Program-made: the position numbers and the translations under genes
Notes under the pieces: generated by a model
What the model was told of the DNA's origin: nothing
Databases searched by the model: none
The model's input: the letters and a program-made list of their open reading frames with translations, nothing else
Assembly (NCBI GenBank): GCA_002723295.1
Contig: PBNP01000024.1
Span: forward strand, 1-64,000
Direction: 5' to 3'
Length of the DNA stretch: 64,000 nucleotides
Source of the DNA: Flavobacteriaceae bacterium
GTDB lineage: Bacteria > Bacteroidota > Bacteroidia > Flavobacteriales > Flavobacteriaceae
Part shown: positions 52,666 through 63,304 of the stretch, in pieces
How positions within the stretch are numbered: the first letter of the stretch is position 1
Layout of the letters: every line of letters starts with the position of its first letter

Positions 52666-53264
52666 TGCTTTTTAAACTTCGAATTTAAATCCTCTATTAA
52701 TATCTCAACATATCTGATACTATAAACATATGCAGTAATTTGACGATTTCCATCAATTTTAACCATAACTGGAAGTCCATTAATTTCTTTATTGATTTCA
52801 AAAAATGAATTACCAGGAAATAATTGGTCCATAATATTCATTCCTTCTTCCAACAAAGAGTCTTTTTGTAGTTCTTTTACCCAAGGAGACCATCCAAGAT
52901 ATGATATTCTCATTTTCATTCCAGTTAAAATTCTTCTGTCATCAAAAATTCCATAAAATAAAAGTTCCATTCTGCTTTTTTTGGGATTGTATATTGGTGA
53001 TATAGAATCAAGAACGTGACGAACAAATTGATTCCCTGAGCCCTGATTTACAAGTTTTTTCCTGTTTAATTCCCAACAGTCCTTATAAAATTTTTGTTGA
53101 GATTGACCTATTTCCATACCAAAAATTAAATCTGTATAATTTTTATTTAATGACATCTCTTTTCTTACAGTTCTATCATATTCTGATAAACATGAAGACA
53201 AAAAAATGAAAATAAATAAGTAAAGAGATGTTTTAATTGATTTTATGAAATTTGACTGAATCAT
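52662..53264 (-). CDS. Lipoprotein of unknown function
   Basis: Lipobox LSSC; overlaps both flanking CRTAC1-like genes. Confidence 0.7.
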   Translation of the reverse strand: MIQSNFIKSIKTSLYLFIFIFLSSCLSEYDRTVRKEMSLNKNYTDLIFGMEIGQSQQKFYKDCWELNRKKLVNQGSGNQFVRHVLDSISPIYNPKKSRMELLFYGIFDDRRILTGMKMRISYLGWSPWVKELQKDSLLEEGMNIMDQLFPGNSFFEINKEINGLPVMVKIDGNRQITAYVYSIRYVEILIEDLNSKFKKQ

Positions 53265-56200
53265 TATTTATAGAAAAAATTAAATATTTTTTGTTTTCTT
53301 TTCTTAGAAACTCCATTTTACGAATTTGACCTTTAATCCCTAGACTTTTAGGAATAGTATTAAAAAATTTATTTTCGTTAAAACTAATAGGCAGCATCCA
53401 ACCTTTTGATGCATCATAACTTCCAAATTGAGGTTTGACCAAAAATTGATTTCCGCCCAAATATAAGGACTTTTGATTGGTTTTAAGATCATCTTTAATT
53501 AGTATACTATATATTGGACTATACTGAATTTCATCAGGAAGAATATGTTGTATAAATTTATTTTCCTCAGAGACAAATAAACTTGTTTTTAATTCATGTA
53601 ATTCAAAAATTGAAGATTCGATAAGCTGAGATTTATCAATTATTTCATCTATTGATTTTTTAGCATAATCTTTGTAAAAGACAATATTTTTTTTGAGATA
53701 AGGCAATTGATCAATTAACTCGTCCTTATCCAATGCAGGATAGAATTTGCCGTCAATCTTATAGCACAAAATTTGTTCCTCACTTCCATTTTTATCAAAA
53801 TCGTTAAGATACATTCTCATGTTTTCTTTAAGAAAAGAATTTGTTCCATGATTACCTGCAATAAAATCAATTATCCCGTCATTATTTGCGTCTACCAACT
53901 CAATAGTATTCCAAAGCCCAGAAGTCTTTTCAAGGCCATAATCTTTTGTTTTGTTTTCAAAAACGCCTTTATTATTAATTAAAATAGTAATTGGCATCCA
54001 TTCCCCAACTATGATTAAATCAGGCCATTGATCATTATTTATATCATGAAACTTGGCGTCTGTAATCATTCCTATGTTTTGCAACTCATTTTGAAAAATA
54101 TTTTTAAAAGTATTATTCCCTTTGTTTAACATTATAAACCCATCTCCTTTTTTACCATAAGTTTTAAGATTATATCTTTCTCCTATAAAAATATCATTGA
54201 ATCCGTCTAAGTTTATGTCTGCAACAGCAATTGCATTACTTGAAAAATTTCTTGGAAACTCCAATCCTTGAGGTTGTTTTTTAAAATTTCCATTTCCTTC
54301 ATTAATATAATATCTATCATTTAGCGAAAAACTAATTTCAGAAAAGGCCTTACCGCCACTTGCAACAATTAAATCTAAATCACCATCTTGATCACCATCA
54401 AAAAAAAGAGCATTGGTGTCTTCTGAGGCCATATCTTTATCAAATGGGGTTTCTTGCCTTTGATAATCTCCTTTTTTCGTAGAAACAAATAAAACTCCCT
54501 TTTGGTTTTTTCCGCCTCCTATATATACATCATCAATTTGATCATTGTTTAAATCTGCTACTGCCATAGCAGGGCCTTCATTATGATTCATTTGGGTTAA
54601 AAGCCTTTCACGGTTAAATTCAATAAACTCATTTTCAATATGTTTGAATTCAAATAGTTTTGGGTTTTTAACTACTGATATATTACTTGCTTTATTATCT
54701 ATTTTTATTCCAAAAGTTTTATTTAAGTTAATTAGCTTATTAGTAACTAAATTTTGATATAAGTGTTTGTCTCCATTGGGCCAAATAACAATTATGCTGT
54801 CTATCTGCTTCTTGTCTCCAACTCCAAAGTGTATGCGATGACTTATAGATGATTGAAACCCTCTTGAAGGAAATACCTCACTCATTGATTTCAAATCTTT
54901 ATCGTAAAGAATGATTTTTGAACCAATGGCTTTAGTGTTTAATTTATCTCCATTTAATGATAGCTGTATACTTCTATTTTTTAATGTATCTACATTATTT
55001 CTATATATAAAGACAGGCATATTTACATTATTAACAACTAAATCCATATCCCCATCATTATCTAAATCTGCATAAGAATTTCCATTGCTAAAACTTGGTT
55101 TATCTAGACCCCATTTAGTTGTCATATTTTGGAAATTAAATCCACCATTATTTTTGTATGCAAAATTGGGAACAGCAGCAGAAGGCATTATATCAATTAA
55201 ACTTTTTATTACCTTTTTCTTTTGCTCCATTAATATCCTCACCTGTTCTTCATTTGCCATATAGGCTAAATAATCTCTGTCTAATAAGTCTTTGTTTATT
55301 CCATTTGCAATAAAAATATCTCTTAACCCATCGTTATCCATATCAAATAGAAGAGAAGCCCAGCTCCATTCAGTAGCTGCTACTCCACTTTTTCTTCCAA
55401 TTTCAAAAAAACCAGCATTACCCATATTTCTCTGTAAAACATTTCGAGGATATTGCCTAGAATAACCATTGGATTCCATTAATTTAAATTTATCCCATGA
55501 ATCATATATTGCCTTTGTTTTCTTTCTCTCCAAAGATGCTGGCAACATTTCTGTAACTAGTAAATCAGAATTTAAATCATTGTCTAAATCTGCAGTGTCT
55601 GCCCCCATTGAGCCCATAGACAAGGCTTCAAAATATTTATCAGAAGCTTCAATGAAAGTTCCTGATTTAGAATTTATATACAAATAATCTTTTTCAAAAA
55701 AATCATTTGAAATAAACAAATCCGGCCATAGATCATTGTTAAAATCACTAACTGTTATTCCTAACCCAAAGCCTATTGCGCTATTAAACATTCCAACTTT
55801 TTCTGTTACATCTTCAAAATATCCATTTACATTTTCAAGAAATTTATTCCCATTATTATTTGGGTCAGGAATATTTCGTTGGTCTTTTATAATGTCATAT
55901 CCTCCAACTGAGCGAATTGAATTATTAAGAATATATACATCCAAATCACCATCTTTATCATAATCTAAAAAAGCGGCATGAACGGATAGTCCTTTAATAT
56001 CAAGTCCATATAATTTAGAACTTTCTTTAAAGGTTAAATCACCCTGATTTATAAAAAGCTCATTATGTCTATTTTGACCTTCAGGTTTTCCTGACTTACA
56101 TACATAAATATCTAATAAGCCATCTCCATTAATATCTACAAATGTAGCACCTGTAGACCAAATATTTGGACATGCTACTCCAGCTTTATCTGTTATGTCC

Positions 56201-56478
56201 TCGAACTCCCAGTTACCTTTGTTTAGATATAATTTGTTGTCTACAATATTACCTGTTAAATAAATATCAATTAAATTATCATTATTAATATCTCCTAGCG
56301 CAACTCCAGCCCCATTATAAAAATTTCTATATGTATAAGGATTAAACTCTTCAGTATACCTTAATGTGTTTTCAAATGAAATTCCAGTTGATTCTCCCAT
56401 TAATTCAAAAAGTTTCGGGTTATTATTTCTACAACCTAAAATCATCAAAACAGAAAAAGATAAAACTTTAAATTTCAT
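53233..56478 (-). CDS. FG-GAP/VCBS repeat + ASPIC/UnbV (CRTAC1-like) lipoprotein, paralog A
   Basis: Lipobox ILGC; DxNxDG repeats; SRGFQSSISHRIHFGVG...IVIWPNGD UnbV motif. Confidence 0.92.
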   Translation of the reverse strand: MKFKVLSFSVLMILGCRNNNPKLFELMGESTGISFENTLRYTEEFNPYTYRNFYNGAGVALGDINNDNLIDIYLTGNIVDNKLYLNKGNWEFEDITDKAGVACPNIWSTGATFVDINGDGLLDIYVCKSGKPEGQNRHNELFINQGDLTFKESSKLYGLDIKGLSVHAAFLDYDKDGDLDVYILNNSIRSVGGYDIIKDQRNIPDPNNNGNKFLENVNGYFEDVTEKVGMFNSAIGFGLGITVSDFNNDLWPDLFISNDFFEKDYLYINSKSGTFIEASDKYFEALSMGSMGADTADLDNDLNSDLLVTEMLPASLERKKTKAIYDSWDKFKLMESNGYSRQYPRNVLQRNMGNAGFFEIGRKSGVAATEWSWASLLFDMDNDGLRDIFIANGINKDLLDRDYLAYMANEEQVRILMEQKKKVIKSLIDIMPSAAVPNFAYKNNGGFNFQNMTTKWGLDKPSFSNGNSYADLDNDGDMDLVVNNVNMPVFIYRNNVDTLKNRSIQLSLNGDKLNTKAIGSKIILYDKDLKSMSEVFPSRGFQSSISHRIHFGVGDKKQIDSIIVIWPNGDKHLYQNLVTNKLINLNKTFGIKIDNKASNISVVKNPKLFEFKHIENEFIEFNRERLLTQMNHNEGPAMAVADLNNDQIDDVYIGGGKNQKGVLFVSTKKGDYQRQETPFDKDMASEDTNALFFDGDQDGDLDLIVASGGKAFSEISFSLNDRYYINEGNGNFKKQPQGLEFPRNFSSNAIAVADINLDGFNDIFIGERYNLKTYGKKGDGFIMLNKGNNTFKNIFQNELQNIGMITDAKFHDINNDQWPDLIIVGEWMPITILINNKGVFENKTKDYGLEKTSGLWNTIELVDANNDGIIDFIAGNHGTNSFLKENMRMYLNDFDKNGSEEQILCYKIDGKFYPALDKDELIDQLPYLKKNIVFYKDYAKKSIDEIIDKSQLIESSIFELHELKTSLFVSEENKFIQHILPDEIQYSPIYSILIKDDLKTNQKSLYLGGNQFLVKPQFGSYDASKGWMLPISFNENKFFNTIPKSLGIKGQIRKMEFLRKENKKYLIFSINNDSVKFHKIN

Positions 56479-56492
56479 ATTTAAACAAAGAT

Positions 56493-56526
56493 AAAAAGGC
56501 TGCTCAAATTATTGAGCAGCCTTTTT
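56493..56526 (-). terminator. Strong intrinsic terminator/attenuator between susD and the CRTAC1-like genes
   Basis: Perfect 15-bp inverted repeat aaaaaggctgctcaa / ttgagcagccttttt, 4-nt loop, A/T tracts on both sides. Confidence 0.85.
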
Positions 56527-56555
56527 AAAAACCTTATTTGATTTTCAACTATACC

Positions 56556-58178
56556 TTAGTACCCTGTGTTTTGAGTATATCCGGTAGAGGATTGAAGTAT
56601 ATCAAACGGAATCGGGTAAAGAGCTTTGTGAGCAGGAGAAGCTGATTTTTCCCACCAAGTACCACTCGAATATATTCCCCAACGTATTAAATCAGTACGA
56701 CGTGATGATTCTTGGAACATCTCACGTCCACGTTCTGCCAAAAACTCATCAGATGTCATAGAGCTATAAGTACCAACACCAGCACGAGTACGTAATTGAT
56801 TAACTACACTAAGAGCAGTTGCATCACTCCAGTTATTCTGGCGATATCTAGCCTCTGCATACATTAACATAACATCTCCATATCTTACAATTGGGAAGTC
56901 ATTATTTTGGTCAGGGCGTCCAAATTGTTGGAAACTAAACTTTCCAAGACGTGCTCCGCCTTCACGGAACGCATTGGGCTCTAACTCATTAATAAATGGT
57001 GTGTAATTTAACACAATTCCTCCTGGATCATCAGCAGCAAAATCATTCAAAGCACTTCCGCCATAATCTTTTTGAGGTCCCTGAATAAAATTATTTGCTC
57101 TACGTAGATCGTTAGTATCATATGAATTATAGAATTCTTCTAATGTAGCATAACCATTCCATGGCTGAGCTTCAAAATTCCAAGTAAGCTGACTAGAATA
57201 GTGTAAAGTCATCTTTGCAAAATTCATACCTCCAGCAGTTGCCTCATCATAATTCACAGAGAATATATGCTCTATATTATTATCATTATTAGGCGCAAAA
57301 ACAGCAGCATAACCTTCTAGATTATCTGGGTCCTCAGCTACTGCAGGACGTTTAGCAAGGTTTGAAACGCTACAACCCACACCACAAAGCTGATACTGTC
57401 CAGAATCCATGATAATTTGAGCTGCATATTCAGCTTTTTGATATATAGCCATATCCTCTGCACCCAAGTAAGTCTTGTGGTTTAGATAAAGCTTCGTCAA
57501 AAATCCTAAAGCAGCGTATCGATTTACACGATAAACGCTAGATGTCGCATTAAGTCCACTACCATCAAATGTAGTAGTTGCTGTTATCCCAGAAGTACCA
57601 AGAGCAGTTAATAATTCAGACTCAATAAAAGCGTATAATTCCGCTTGTGAAGCCTGAGCACCTGTAGCAGACTCTGTAACAATCTTAACTCTTCCATAAA
57701 GATCTAGAAGTCTCCAATAAAAATAAGCGCGTAAAGCTCTAAGTTGCATAGTTTCCTCTGCAGTAAGATTTTTTGTGGCATCTCCCAAATCGTTATTAAT
57801 TTGCTGAATGGCGTTATATTGACCATTCCAAGTATTACCAATAATACCATTAGTAGGGTCATATGTGTGACGGTGCATTTGAACTAACACTCCGCCATCA
57901 TACCAGTCACCACCTTTGGCAGCAATACACATTTCATCAGAAGGCAAACCTTGGATACTAAAGTAGCCAAAGTGATTAGCCGTACCTGAACCACGCAATC
58001 CGGCATAAGATCCAGCAAGCGCGTCACCACCTCCACCAGCAGCACCACCAACAGCAGGGGCTGTAACATCAAAAGTCTGATTAAGCTCTCCGACTAATTC
58101 TTCTTCTAAGTCAGTACAAGAAAAAATTAGCGCTGAAACCGATGTTGCTAGGAGCAATTTGTTTAAAATATTTTTCAT
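56556..58178 (-). CDS. susD: SusD/RagB family nutrient-binding lipoprotein
   Basis: Lipobox IFSC; YFYWRLLDLYGRV, YGDVMLMYAEARYRQN, ERGREMFQESSRRTDLIRWG. Confidence 0.94.
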   Translation of the reverse strand: MKNILNKLLLATSVSALIFSCTDLEEELVGELNQTFDVTAPAVGGAAGGGGDALAGSYAGLRGSGTANHFGYFSIQGLPSDEMCIAAKGGDWYDGGVLVQMHRHTYDPTNGIIGNTWNGQYNAIQQINNDLGDATKNLTAEETMQLRALRAYFYWRLLDLYGRVKIVTESATGAQASQAELYAFIESELLTALGTSGITATTTFDGSGLNATSSVYRVNRYAALGFLTKLYLNHKTYLGAEDMAIYQKAEYAAQIIMDSGQYQLCGVGCSVSNLAKRPAVAEDPDNLEGYAAVFAPNNDNNIEHIFSVNYDEATAGGMNFAKMTLHYSSQLTWNFEAQPWNGYATLEEFYNSYDTNDLRRANNFIQGPQKDYGGSALNDFAADDPGGIVLNYTPFINELEPNAFREGGARLGKFSFQQFGRPDQNNDFPIVRYGDVMLMYAEARYRQNNWSDATALSVVNQLRTRAGVGTYSSMTSDEFLAERGREMFQESSRRTDLIRWGIYSSGTWWEKSASPAHKALYPIPFDILQSSTGYTQNTGY

Positions 58179-58197
58179 AATTTCTTAAGTTTTAAAA

Positions 58198-61176
58198 TTA
58201 AAATTTAATATTCACGCCTAGAGTAAACGACCTAGAAGCATAGTAACTTCTACGACGATCAACCCCAAGAGATAAAACATCATATAATCCTCCATTATCC
58301 TCACCAATGTCAACCAATGATGGCTCTGGATCTAGACCTGTGTAACTTGTAAACACTAATGGATTTTGTGCATTAAGTGAAATCTGAAGTCCATCAATAC
58401 CATTTAGGTTACTTACATCCATATCACGAGTTACTGTTAAGTTGTCTAACTTAAAGAAGTCCGCTTTTTCAACATACAATGAGCTAAATCTTGCTGTAGT
58501 CAATCCAGCAGGGGCCAAAGATGTATTAACAAAGTTGTATGAACTCTGTGTTGAGATTCTAGGCTCATAGAAAGCTCGGAATGTGTTTACTAAACTATGA
58601 CCGAAAGCACCTCTAAAAAATGCATTTACTGACCATTTACCAAACGTCATTTGATTAGTCCAACCTACTTCTAAATCAGGAGTACCATTACCAAGAACAG
58701 TAAAATCAACATCTTCATTTAAAGCTTGATCTTGACCAACAGTTATAACTCCATCTCCATTTATATCTTCAAATTGAGGATCTCCATTAGCATCAACACC
58801 GTTAAAGATTGGGCCAAATATCGTACCAATCTCAGTTCCTACCTTAACTCTTATCGTTGCTGTACTATTTTGTCCAGGAGCACCTAAATTTGCTCTCATC
58901 TCAGCATCTCTAATATACTCATCTAGAGTAGTTTCATAGCTAGATAAAACAATACCGGTATTATAATTATCAGAAACTTGATAGTTTAAGGCCATTTCAA
59001 CACCGTTAGTTTTTAATTTACCAGCATTTTGGTACTGCGAACCTGATGGGTAATTGGCTGGGTCTACATCAACTTGTAAAATAAAGTCATTAATTTCTCT
59101 AGTGTAGATGTCTAAAGTTGCATCAAGCTTTCCTTTTCTCCATTCTATACCAAAATTAGTTTCTGCTTTTTCTTCCCATTTAAGATCTGGATTACCATCA
59201 CGAGCTGCATTTAGACCATCATTACCTCCATCAAGATTAAGTGTAGTAGATCCTCCAGCTTGTCCGCCACCATATTCAAAATCATATGCATTAGAAGACA
59301 ATCCATTAGGGCCAGGAAGTGCACCAGTTACACCGTAACCAACTCGCACTTTAAACTTATCAGCACCTAAATTTAAATACTTGTTTAAATCAACACCAAT
59401 TCCAGCAGCTGGAAAAACACCCCATTGATTCTCAGATCCTAATTTAGTTGATCCTTCACGACGAACAGAGGCATTAAGGAAAATTCCATTGTCAATAGTA
59501 TAGTTCATTCTACCAAAGAATGCTACAATTCTATCATCTGGAGATGCGTTAGAGTCAGCACCAATAAAACCAGCATTTAATAAATCCTGAGAGTGCTCAA
59601 CTGCATCAATAAAACTTACACCTGAATTTGATTCATCAGGAAAATCTCCCAAGGTAAATGAATGGTCATTAAAGTTTTGCTGTTGCCATGAATAACCAGC
59701 TGTAACAACTAATTCATTATCTCCTAATTGAGTGTTATAGCGCGCATACATCTCTGATAACTTAAAGCTATAAGTTTGATCATAAAAGTTTGCAGAACCA
59801 GAACGAATCGGAGAAGCAGCATTCCCACCACGAAGTAAAGTAGTAGGGTTATAAAGTTTATTAGAATATTTACTTACCTGACTTGCTGCATTTAAATTAA
59901 GGCTAAGATTGTCATTAAATGCATAAGCAGCATTTACACTGTAATTTAATTCAGTTTTATCTCCTTGATTAATTTGTTGTTTTGCAATAGAAACAGGGTT
60001 GTAACTATCAAATAATCCTAAGGTTTCAAAAAATCCACCATACTGTGGGCCATTAAAAACACCATCGTAATCTGCAGCATAAACTGGAGCAGTTGGGTTA
60101 TATAGCACAGCATATTTCATGGATTCCATGTCACCATTATTTTGTTTTCTACTTGTAAAAGCAGTATTCACCGTAATTGAAAGTTTATCATTTAGTGCTT
60201 TAGTAGAAAAATTCAAACGAGTATTGAACTGCGAAAAATCTGAACTTATAAGTATTCCTTGTATATCTCTAAAGTTAGCAGCAATACGATAACTGGTATT
60301 ACCTGAACCTCCAGATGCAGAAATATTATGAATTCGAGAAACCGCTTGACGAGTTACCTCTTCAGCCCAATTAGTAGCTGAACCTAAATCAGTACCTCCT
60401 GCAGCAACAAATTCTGTTGGATTCATAACATCTACTGTATTAAATGCTTCTGAAACACCTAATTGTCCAGTATAGTTAAGAGTCATTTTTCCCTCAGAAC
60501 CTGTCTTTGTTGTTACTAAAATAACACCTGCAGATCCTCGTGAACCATAAATTGCAGAAGCAGAACCATCTTTAAGTACGTTAATAGTTTGAATATCAGC
60601 AGGGTCAACATTAGCTAAAGAAGCACCGATAACTCCATCGATAACGACTAAAGGCTGAACGTTTGCACCAACTGTTGAAATACCTCTCAGACGAATTACT
60701 GCTGCAGCGTTTGGATCACCACCCCGGTTATAAACCTGGAGTCCTGCGACCTTACCCTGTAAAAGTTGTGAAGCATCAGAGATATTACCCTGATTGAAGT
60801 CTTCAGCATCAACTTTTACAACAGCTGCTGTAATTTCTTTTTCCCGTTGAGAACCATAACCTGTAACTACCACTTCCTCTAATTCACTATCCAGAGCCAG
60901 TGAGACATTTATTTGATCTTGATTTCCAACAGAAATTTCTTGAGTAGCAAATCCAACAAAGGAAATTACCAACACGTCAGATGATGAAGCCTGAATACTA
61001 TAGTTTCCATCAAAATCAGTACTAGTACCTACATCACTACCCTTTACTTGAACCGTTGCTCCTGGCAGCGGGCCATCTTCACTCGAAACAGTACCATTCA
61101 CTGTTTGAGCATACATCACTACACCAGCTAGTAAAAACAAGAGTGTAAGTAATGAAGTCTTGAAATTGTTTTTCAT
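58198..61176 (-). CDS. susC: SusC/RagA family TonB-dependent receptor
   Basis: Carboxypeptidase-like N-domain; plug VIRLRGISTVGANVQPLVVIDGV, VLKDGSASAIYGSRGSAGVILVTTK; C-terminal barrel. Confidence 0.96.
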   Translation of the reverse strand: MKNNFKTSLLTLLFLLAGVVMYAQTVNGTVSSEDGPLPGATVQVKGSDVGTSTDFDGNYSIQASSSDVLVISFVGFATQEISVGNQDQINVSLALDSELEEVVVTGYGSQREKEITAAVVKVDAEDFNQGNISDASQLLQGKVAGLQVYNRGGDPNAAAVIRLRGISTVGANVQPLVVIDGVIGASLANVDPADIQTINVLKDGSASAIYGSRGSAGVILVTTKTGSEGKMTLNYTGQLGVSEAFNTVDVMNPTEFVAAGGTDLGSATNWAEEVTRQAVSRIHNISASGGSGNTSYRIAANFRDIQGILISSDFSQFNTRLNFSTKALNDKLSITVNTAFTSRKQNNGDMESMKYAVLYNPTAPVYAADYDGVFNGPQYGGFFETLGLFDSYNPVSIAKQQINQGDKTELNYSVNAAYAFNDNLSLNLNAASQVSKYSNKLYNPTTLLRGGNAASPIRSGSANFYDQTYSFKLSEMYARYNTQLGDNELVVTAGYSWQQQNFNDHSFTLGDFPDESNSGVSFIDAVEHSQDLLNAGFIGADSNASPDDRIVAFFGRMNYTIDNGIFLNASVRREGSTKLGSENQWGVFPAAGIGVDLNKYLNLGADKFKVRVGYGVTGALPGPNGLSSNAYDFEYGGGQAGGSTTLNLDGGNDGLNAARDGNPDLKWEEKAETNFGIEWRKGKLDATLDIYTREINDFILQVDVDPANYPSGSQYQNAGKLKTNGVEMALNYQVSDNYNTGIVLSSYETTLDEYIRDAEMRANLGAPGQNSTATIRVKVGTEIGTIFGPIFNGVDANGDPQFEDINGDGVITVGQDQALNEDVDFTVLGNGTPDLEVGWTNQMTFGKWSVNAFFRGAFGHSLVNTFRAFYEPRISTQSSYNFVNTSLAPAGLTTARFSSLYVEKADFFKLDNLTVTRDMDVSNLNGIDGLQISLNAQNPLVFTSYTGLDPEPSLVDIGEDNGGLYDVLSLGVDRRRSYYASRSFTLGVNIKF

Positions 61177-61310
61177 TCTTGATTAGTTTTTGTTAAATTT
61201 TTGATTTAATTAAATCTATAGGGGACAATTATACGAATTTTCTGACTTTTAACATAATTTTCACATATAAATATTACCGTATTATTCTTTAAAATAATTG
61301 AGTTAAAATT

Positions 61311-62246
61311 CTAGCTTTTTACTTTTTCCTTTAAAAAGGATATGTTTCTAACTAGTCCATCATATTTGGTCCGCTTAATAGCACTGTTTTTAAATACTTT
61401 ATTAAAAGTTTCTTTTGTTAATTCCTCCCATTCTTTTTTCCCCATATTCAAAATTTGATTATTAGCGTTAAATGCAGGTTCAAGATGGGGTTTGGAAAAT
61501 CTATTCCAAGGGCACACATCCTGACATATGTCACAGCCAAACATCCAGTTATCCATTTTTCCTGAAAAATCTTTTGGGATTTCAGATTTTAACTCAATAG
61601 TTAGGTAAGAAATGCATTTACTGCCATCTAATTTATATGGTTCAATTATTGCTTCAGTTGGACAAGCATCAATGCATGCAGTACAAGATCCACAATGATC
61701 AGTAACTGGTGGGTCTGGATATAAATCTAAGTCAATTATTAGTTCTGCTAAAAAATAATACGACCCCACTTCCTTAGTAATTACATTTGTATTTTTTCCT
61801 ACCCATCCCAATCCAGATTTTTTTGCCCATGCCCTCTCTAATATCGGTGCTGAATCAACAAAAACACGACCTTCTACATTTCCAATATTTTGTTTAATTT
61901 CTAATAATAATTTTCTAAGTTTTTCTTTTATAATAAAATGATAATCTTTTCCAAAAGCATATTTAGAAATCTTTGGCGCTTTTGGATCTTTCTGATTCTC
62001 TTTTGTATAATAATTATAACTCAAAGAAACAACGCTTTTTGCTCCTGGCACAAGCTTTCTTGGATCTAAGCGTTTATCAAAATTTCTCTCCATGTAGCTC
62101 ATTGAACCATGCATACCTTGATTTAACCATTTTTCAAGTCTTGGAGCTTCTTCTTCTAAAAATTCAGCTTTGGCAATTCTACATGACAAAAATCCAATTT
62201 TTTTGGCAATATTCTTGATTAATTTAGAGTGTTTTTCAGAATTCAA
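61311..62246 (-). CDS. queG: Epoxyqueuosine reductase
   Basis: [12 protein letters not shown]; two 4Fe-4S motifs [16 protein letters not shown] and [13 protein letters not shown]. Confidence 0.95.
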   Translation of the reverse strand: MNSEKHSKLIKNIAKKIGFLSCRIAKAEFLEEEAPRLEKWLNQGMHGSMSYMERNFDKRLDPRKLVPGAKSVVSLSYNYYTKENQKDPKAPKISKYAFGKDYHFIIKEKLRKLLLEIKQNIGNVEGRVFVDSAPILERAWAKKSGLGWVGKNTNVITKEVGSYYFLAELIIDLDLYPDPPVTDHCGSCTACIDACPTEAIIEPYKLDGSKCISYLTIELKSEIPKDFSGKMDNWMFGCDICQDVCPWNRFSKPHLEPAFNANNQILNMGKKEWEELTKETFNKVFKNSAIKRTKYDGLVRNISFLKEKVKS

Positions 62247-63262
62247 AATAATCCTTTTTGATTATTTTTTACTATCCCAAGATGTTTATATGCTTTAGCT
62301 GTAACTTCTCTCCCTCTAGGAGTTCTAACTAAAAATCCTTGTTGGATTAAAAAAGGCTCATAAACTTCTTCAATTGTTTCTCCATTTTCAGCAACCGCAG
62401 TTGCTAAAGTTGAAATCCCAACAGGACCACCTTTAAACTTTTCAATCAAAGTAGTAAGTATTTTGTTGTCCATTTCATCAAGACCGTAATCATCAACATT
62501 AAGTGATTTTAATGCATATTTAGTTATTTTAATATTTATTTTTCCATCACCTTTTATTTGTGCAAAATCTCTAATTCTTCTCAACAAACCGTTTGCAATC
62601 CTTGGAGTTCCTCTGCTCCTGCTTGCAATTTCTATTGCTGAAGGTTGATCTATTGATACTTGTAATATTTTTGCGCTTCTTTCAATTATAGTTGAAATAA
62701 GCTCTGTAGAATAATACTCTAAACGATTACCAATTCCAAAACGTGCTCTCATTGGGGCTGTTAAAAGTCCAGATCTTGTAGTGGCTCCAACTAATGTAAA
62801 TGGATTTAGTTTTATTTGGACTGTTCGAGCATTTGGCCCACTTTCAATCATAATATCAATTTTGTAATCTTCCATAGCAGAATAAAGATATTCCTCAATA
62901 ATTGGACTTAATCGATGAATTTCATCAATAAATAGTATATCTCTAGGTTGAAGATTAGTTAATAATCCAGCTAAATCTCCAGGTTTATCCAATACAGGCC
63001 CTGAAGTCATTTTGATATTTGCATTTAGTTCATTAGCTAAAATATATGCAAGTGTTGTCTTTCCTAAACCAGGAGGTCCATGAAATAATGTATGATCCAA
63101 AGCTTCATCTCTCTCATTTGCCGCAGCAACAAAAATTTTTAAATTATCTATAATACTGCTTTGTCCAGCAAAATCATCAAATGATAAAGGACGTAAAGCT
63201 CGATCGAAATCTTGCTCTTCTGATGTGAATTTGTCACCAGTTGGATCTAAATTTTCATTCAT
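62243..63262 (-). CDS. ruvB: Holliday junction branch migration helicase RuvB
   Basis: [52 protein letters not shown]. Confidence 0.97.
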   Translation of the reverse strand: MNENLDPTGDKFTSEEQDFDRALRPLSFDDFAGQSSIIDNLKIFVAAANERDEALDHTLFHGPPGLGKTTLAYILANELNANIKMTSGPVLDKPGDLAGLLTNLQPRDILFIDEIHRLSPIIEEYLYSAMEDYKIDIMIESGPNARTVQIKLNPFTLVGATTRSGLLTAPMRARFGIGNRLEYYSTELISTIIERSAKILQVSIDQPSAIEIASRSRGTPRIANGLLRRIRDFAQIKGDGKINIKITKYALKSLNVDDYGLDEMDNKILTTLIEKFKGGPVGISTLATAVAENGETIEEVYEPFLIQQGFLVRTPRGREVTAKAYKHLGIVKNNQKGLF

Positions 63263-63304
63263 TAAACAAAGGTATCAAAATTAGATGTCTATAAAATAAA
63301 CTAA

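Noticed and set aside
47000-56300. Recurring short DNA motif (ccatcattatc / tctccatcattatctaaatc), CRISPR-like at first sight
   Set aside because: Irregular spacing and in frame with Asp/Asn/Gly calcium-binding repeats; explained by protein repeats.
61226-61233. Possible flavobacterial -7 box (TATAATTG on minus) upstream of susC
   Set aside because: One mismatch to TAnnTTTG and no clear -33 TTG at proper spacing.
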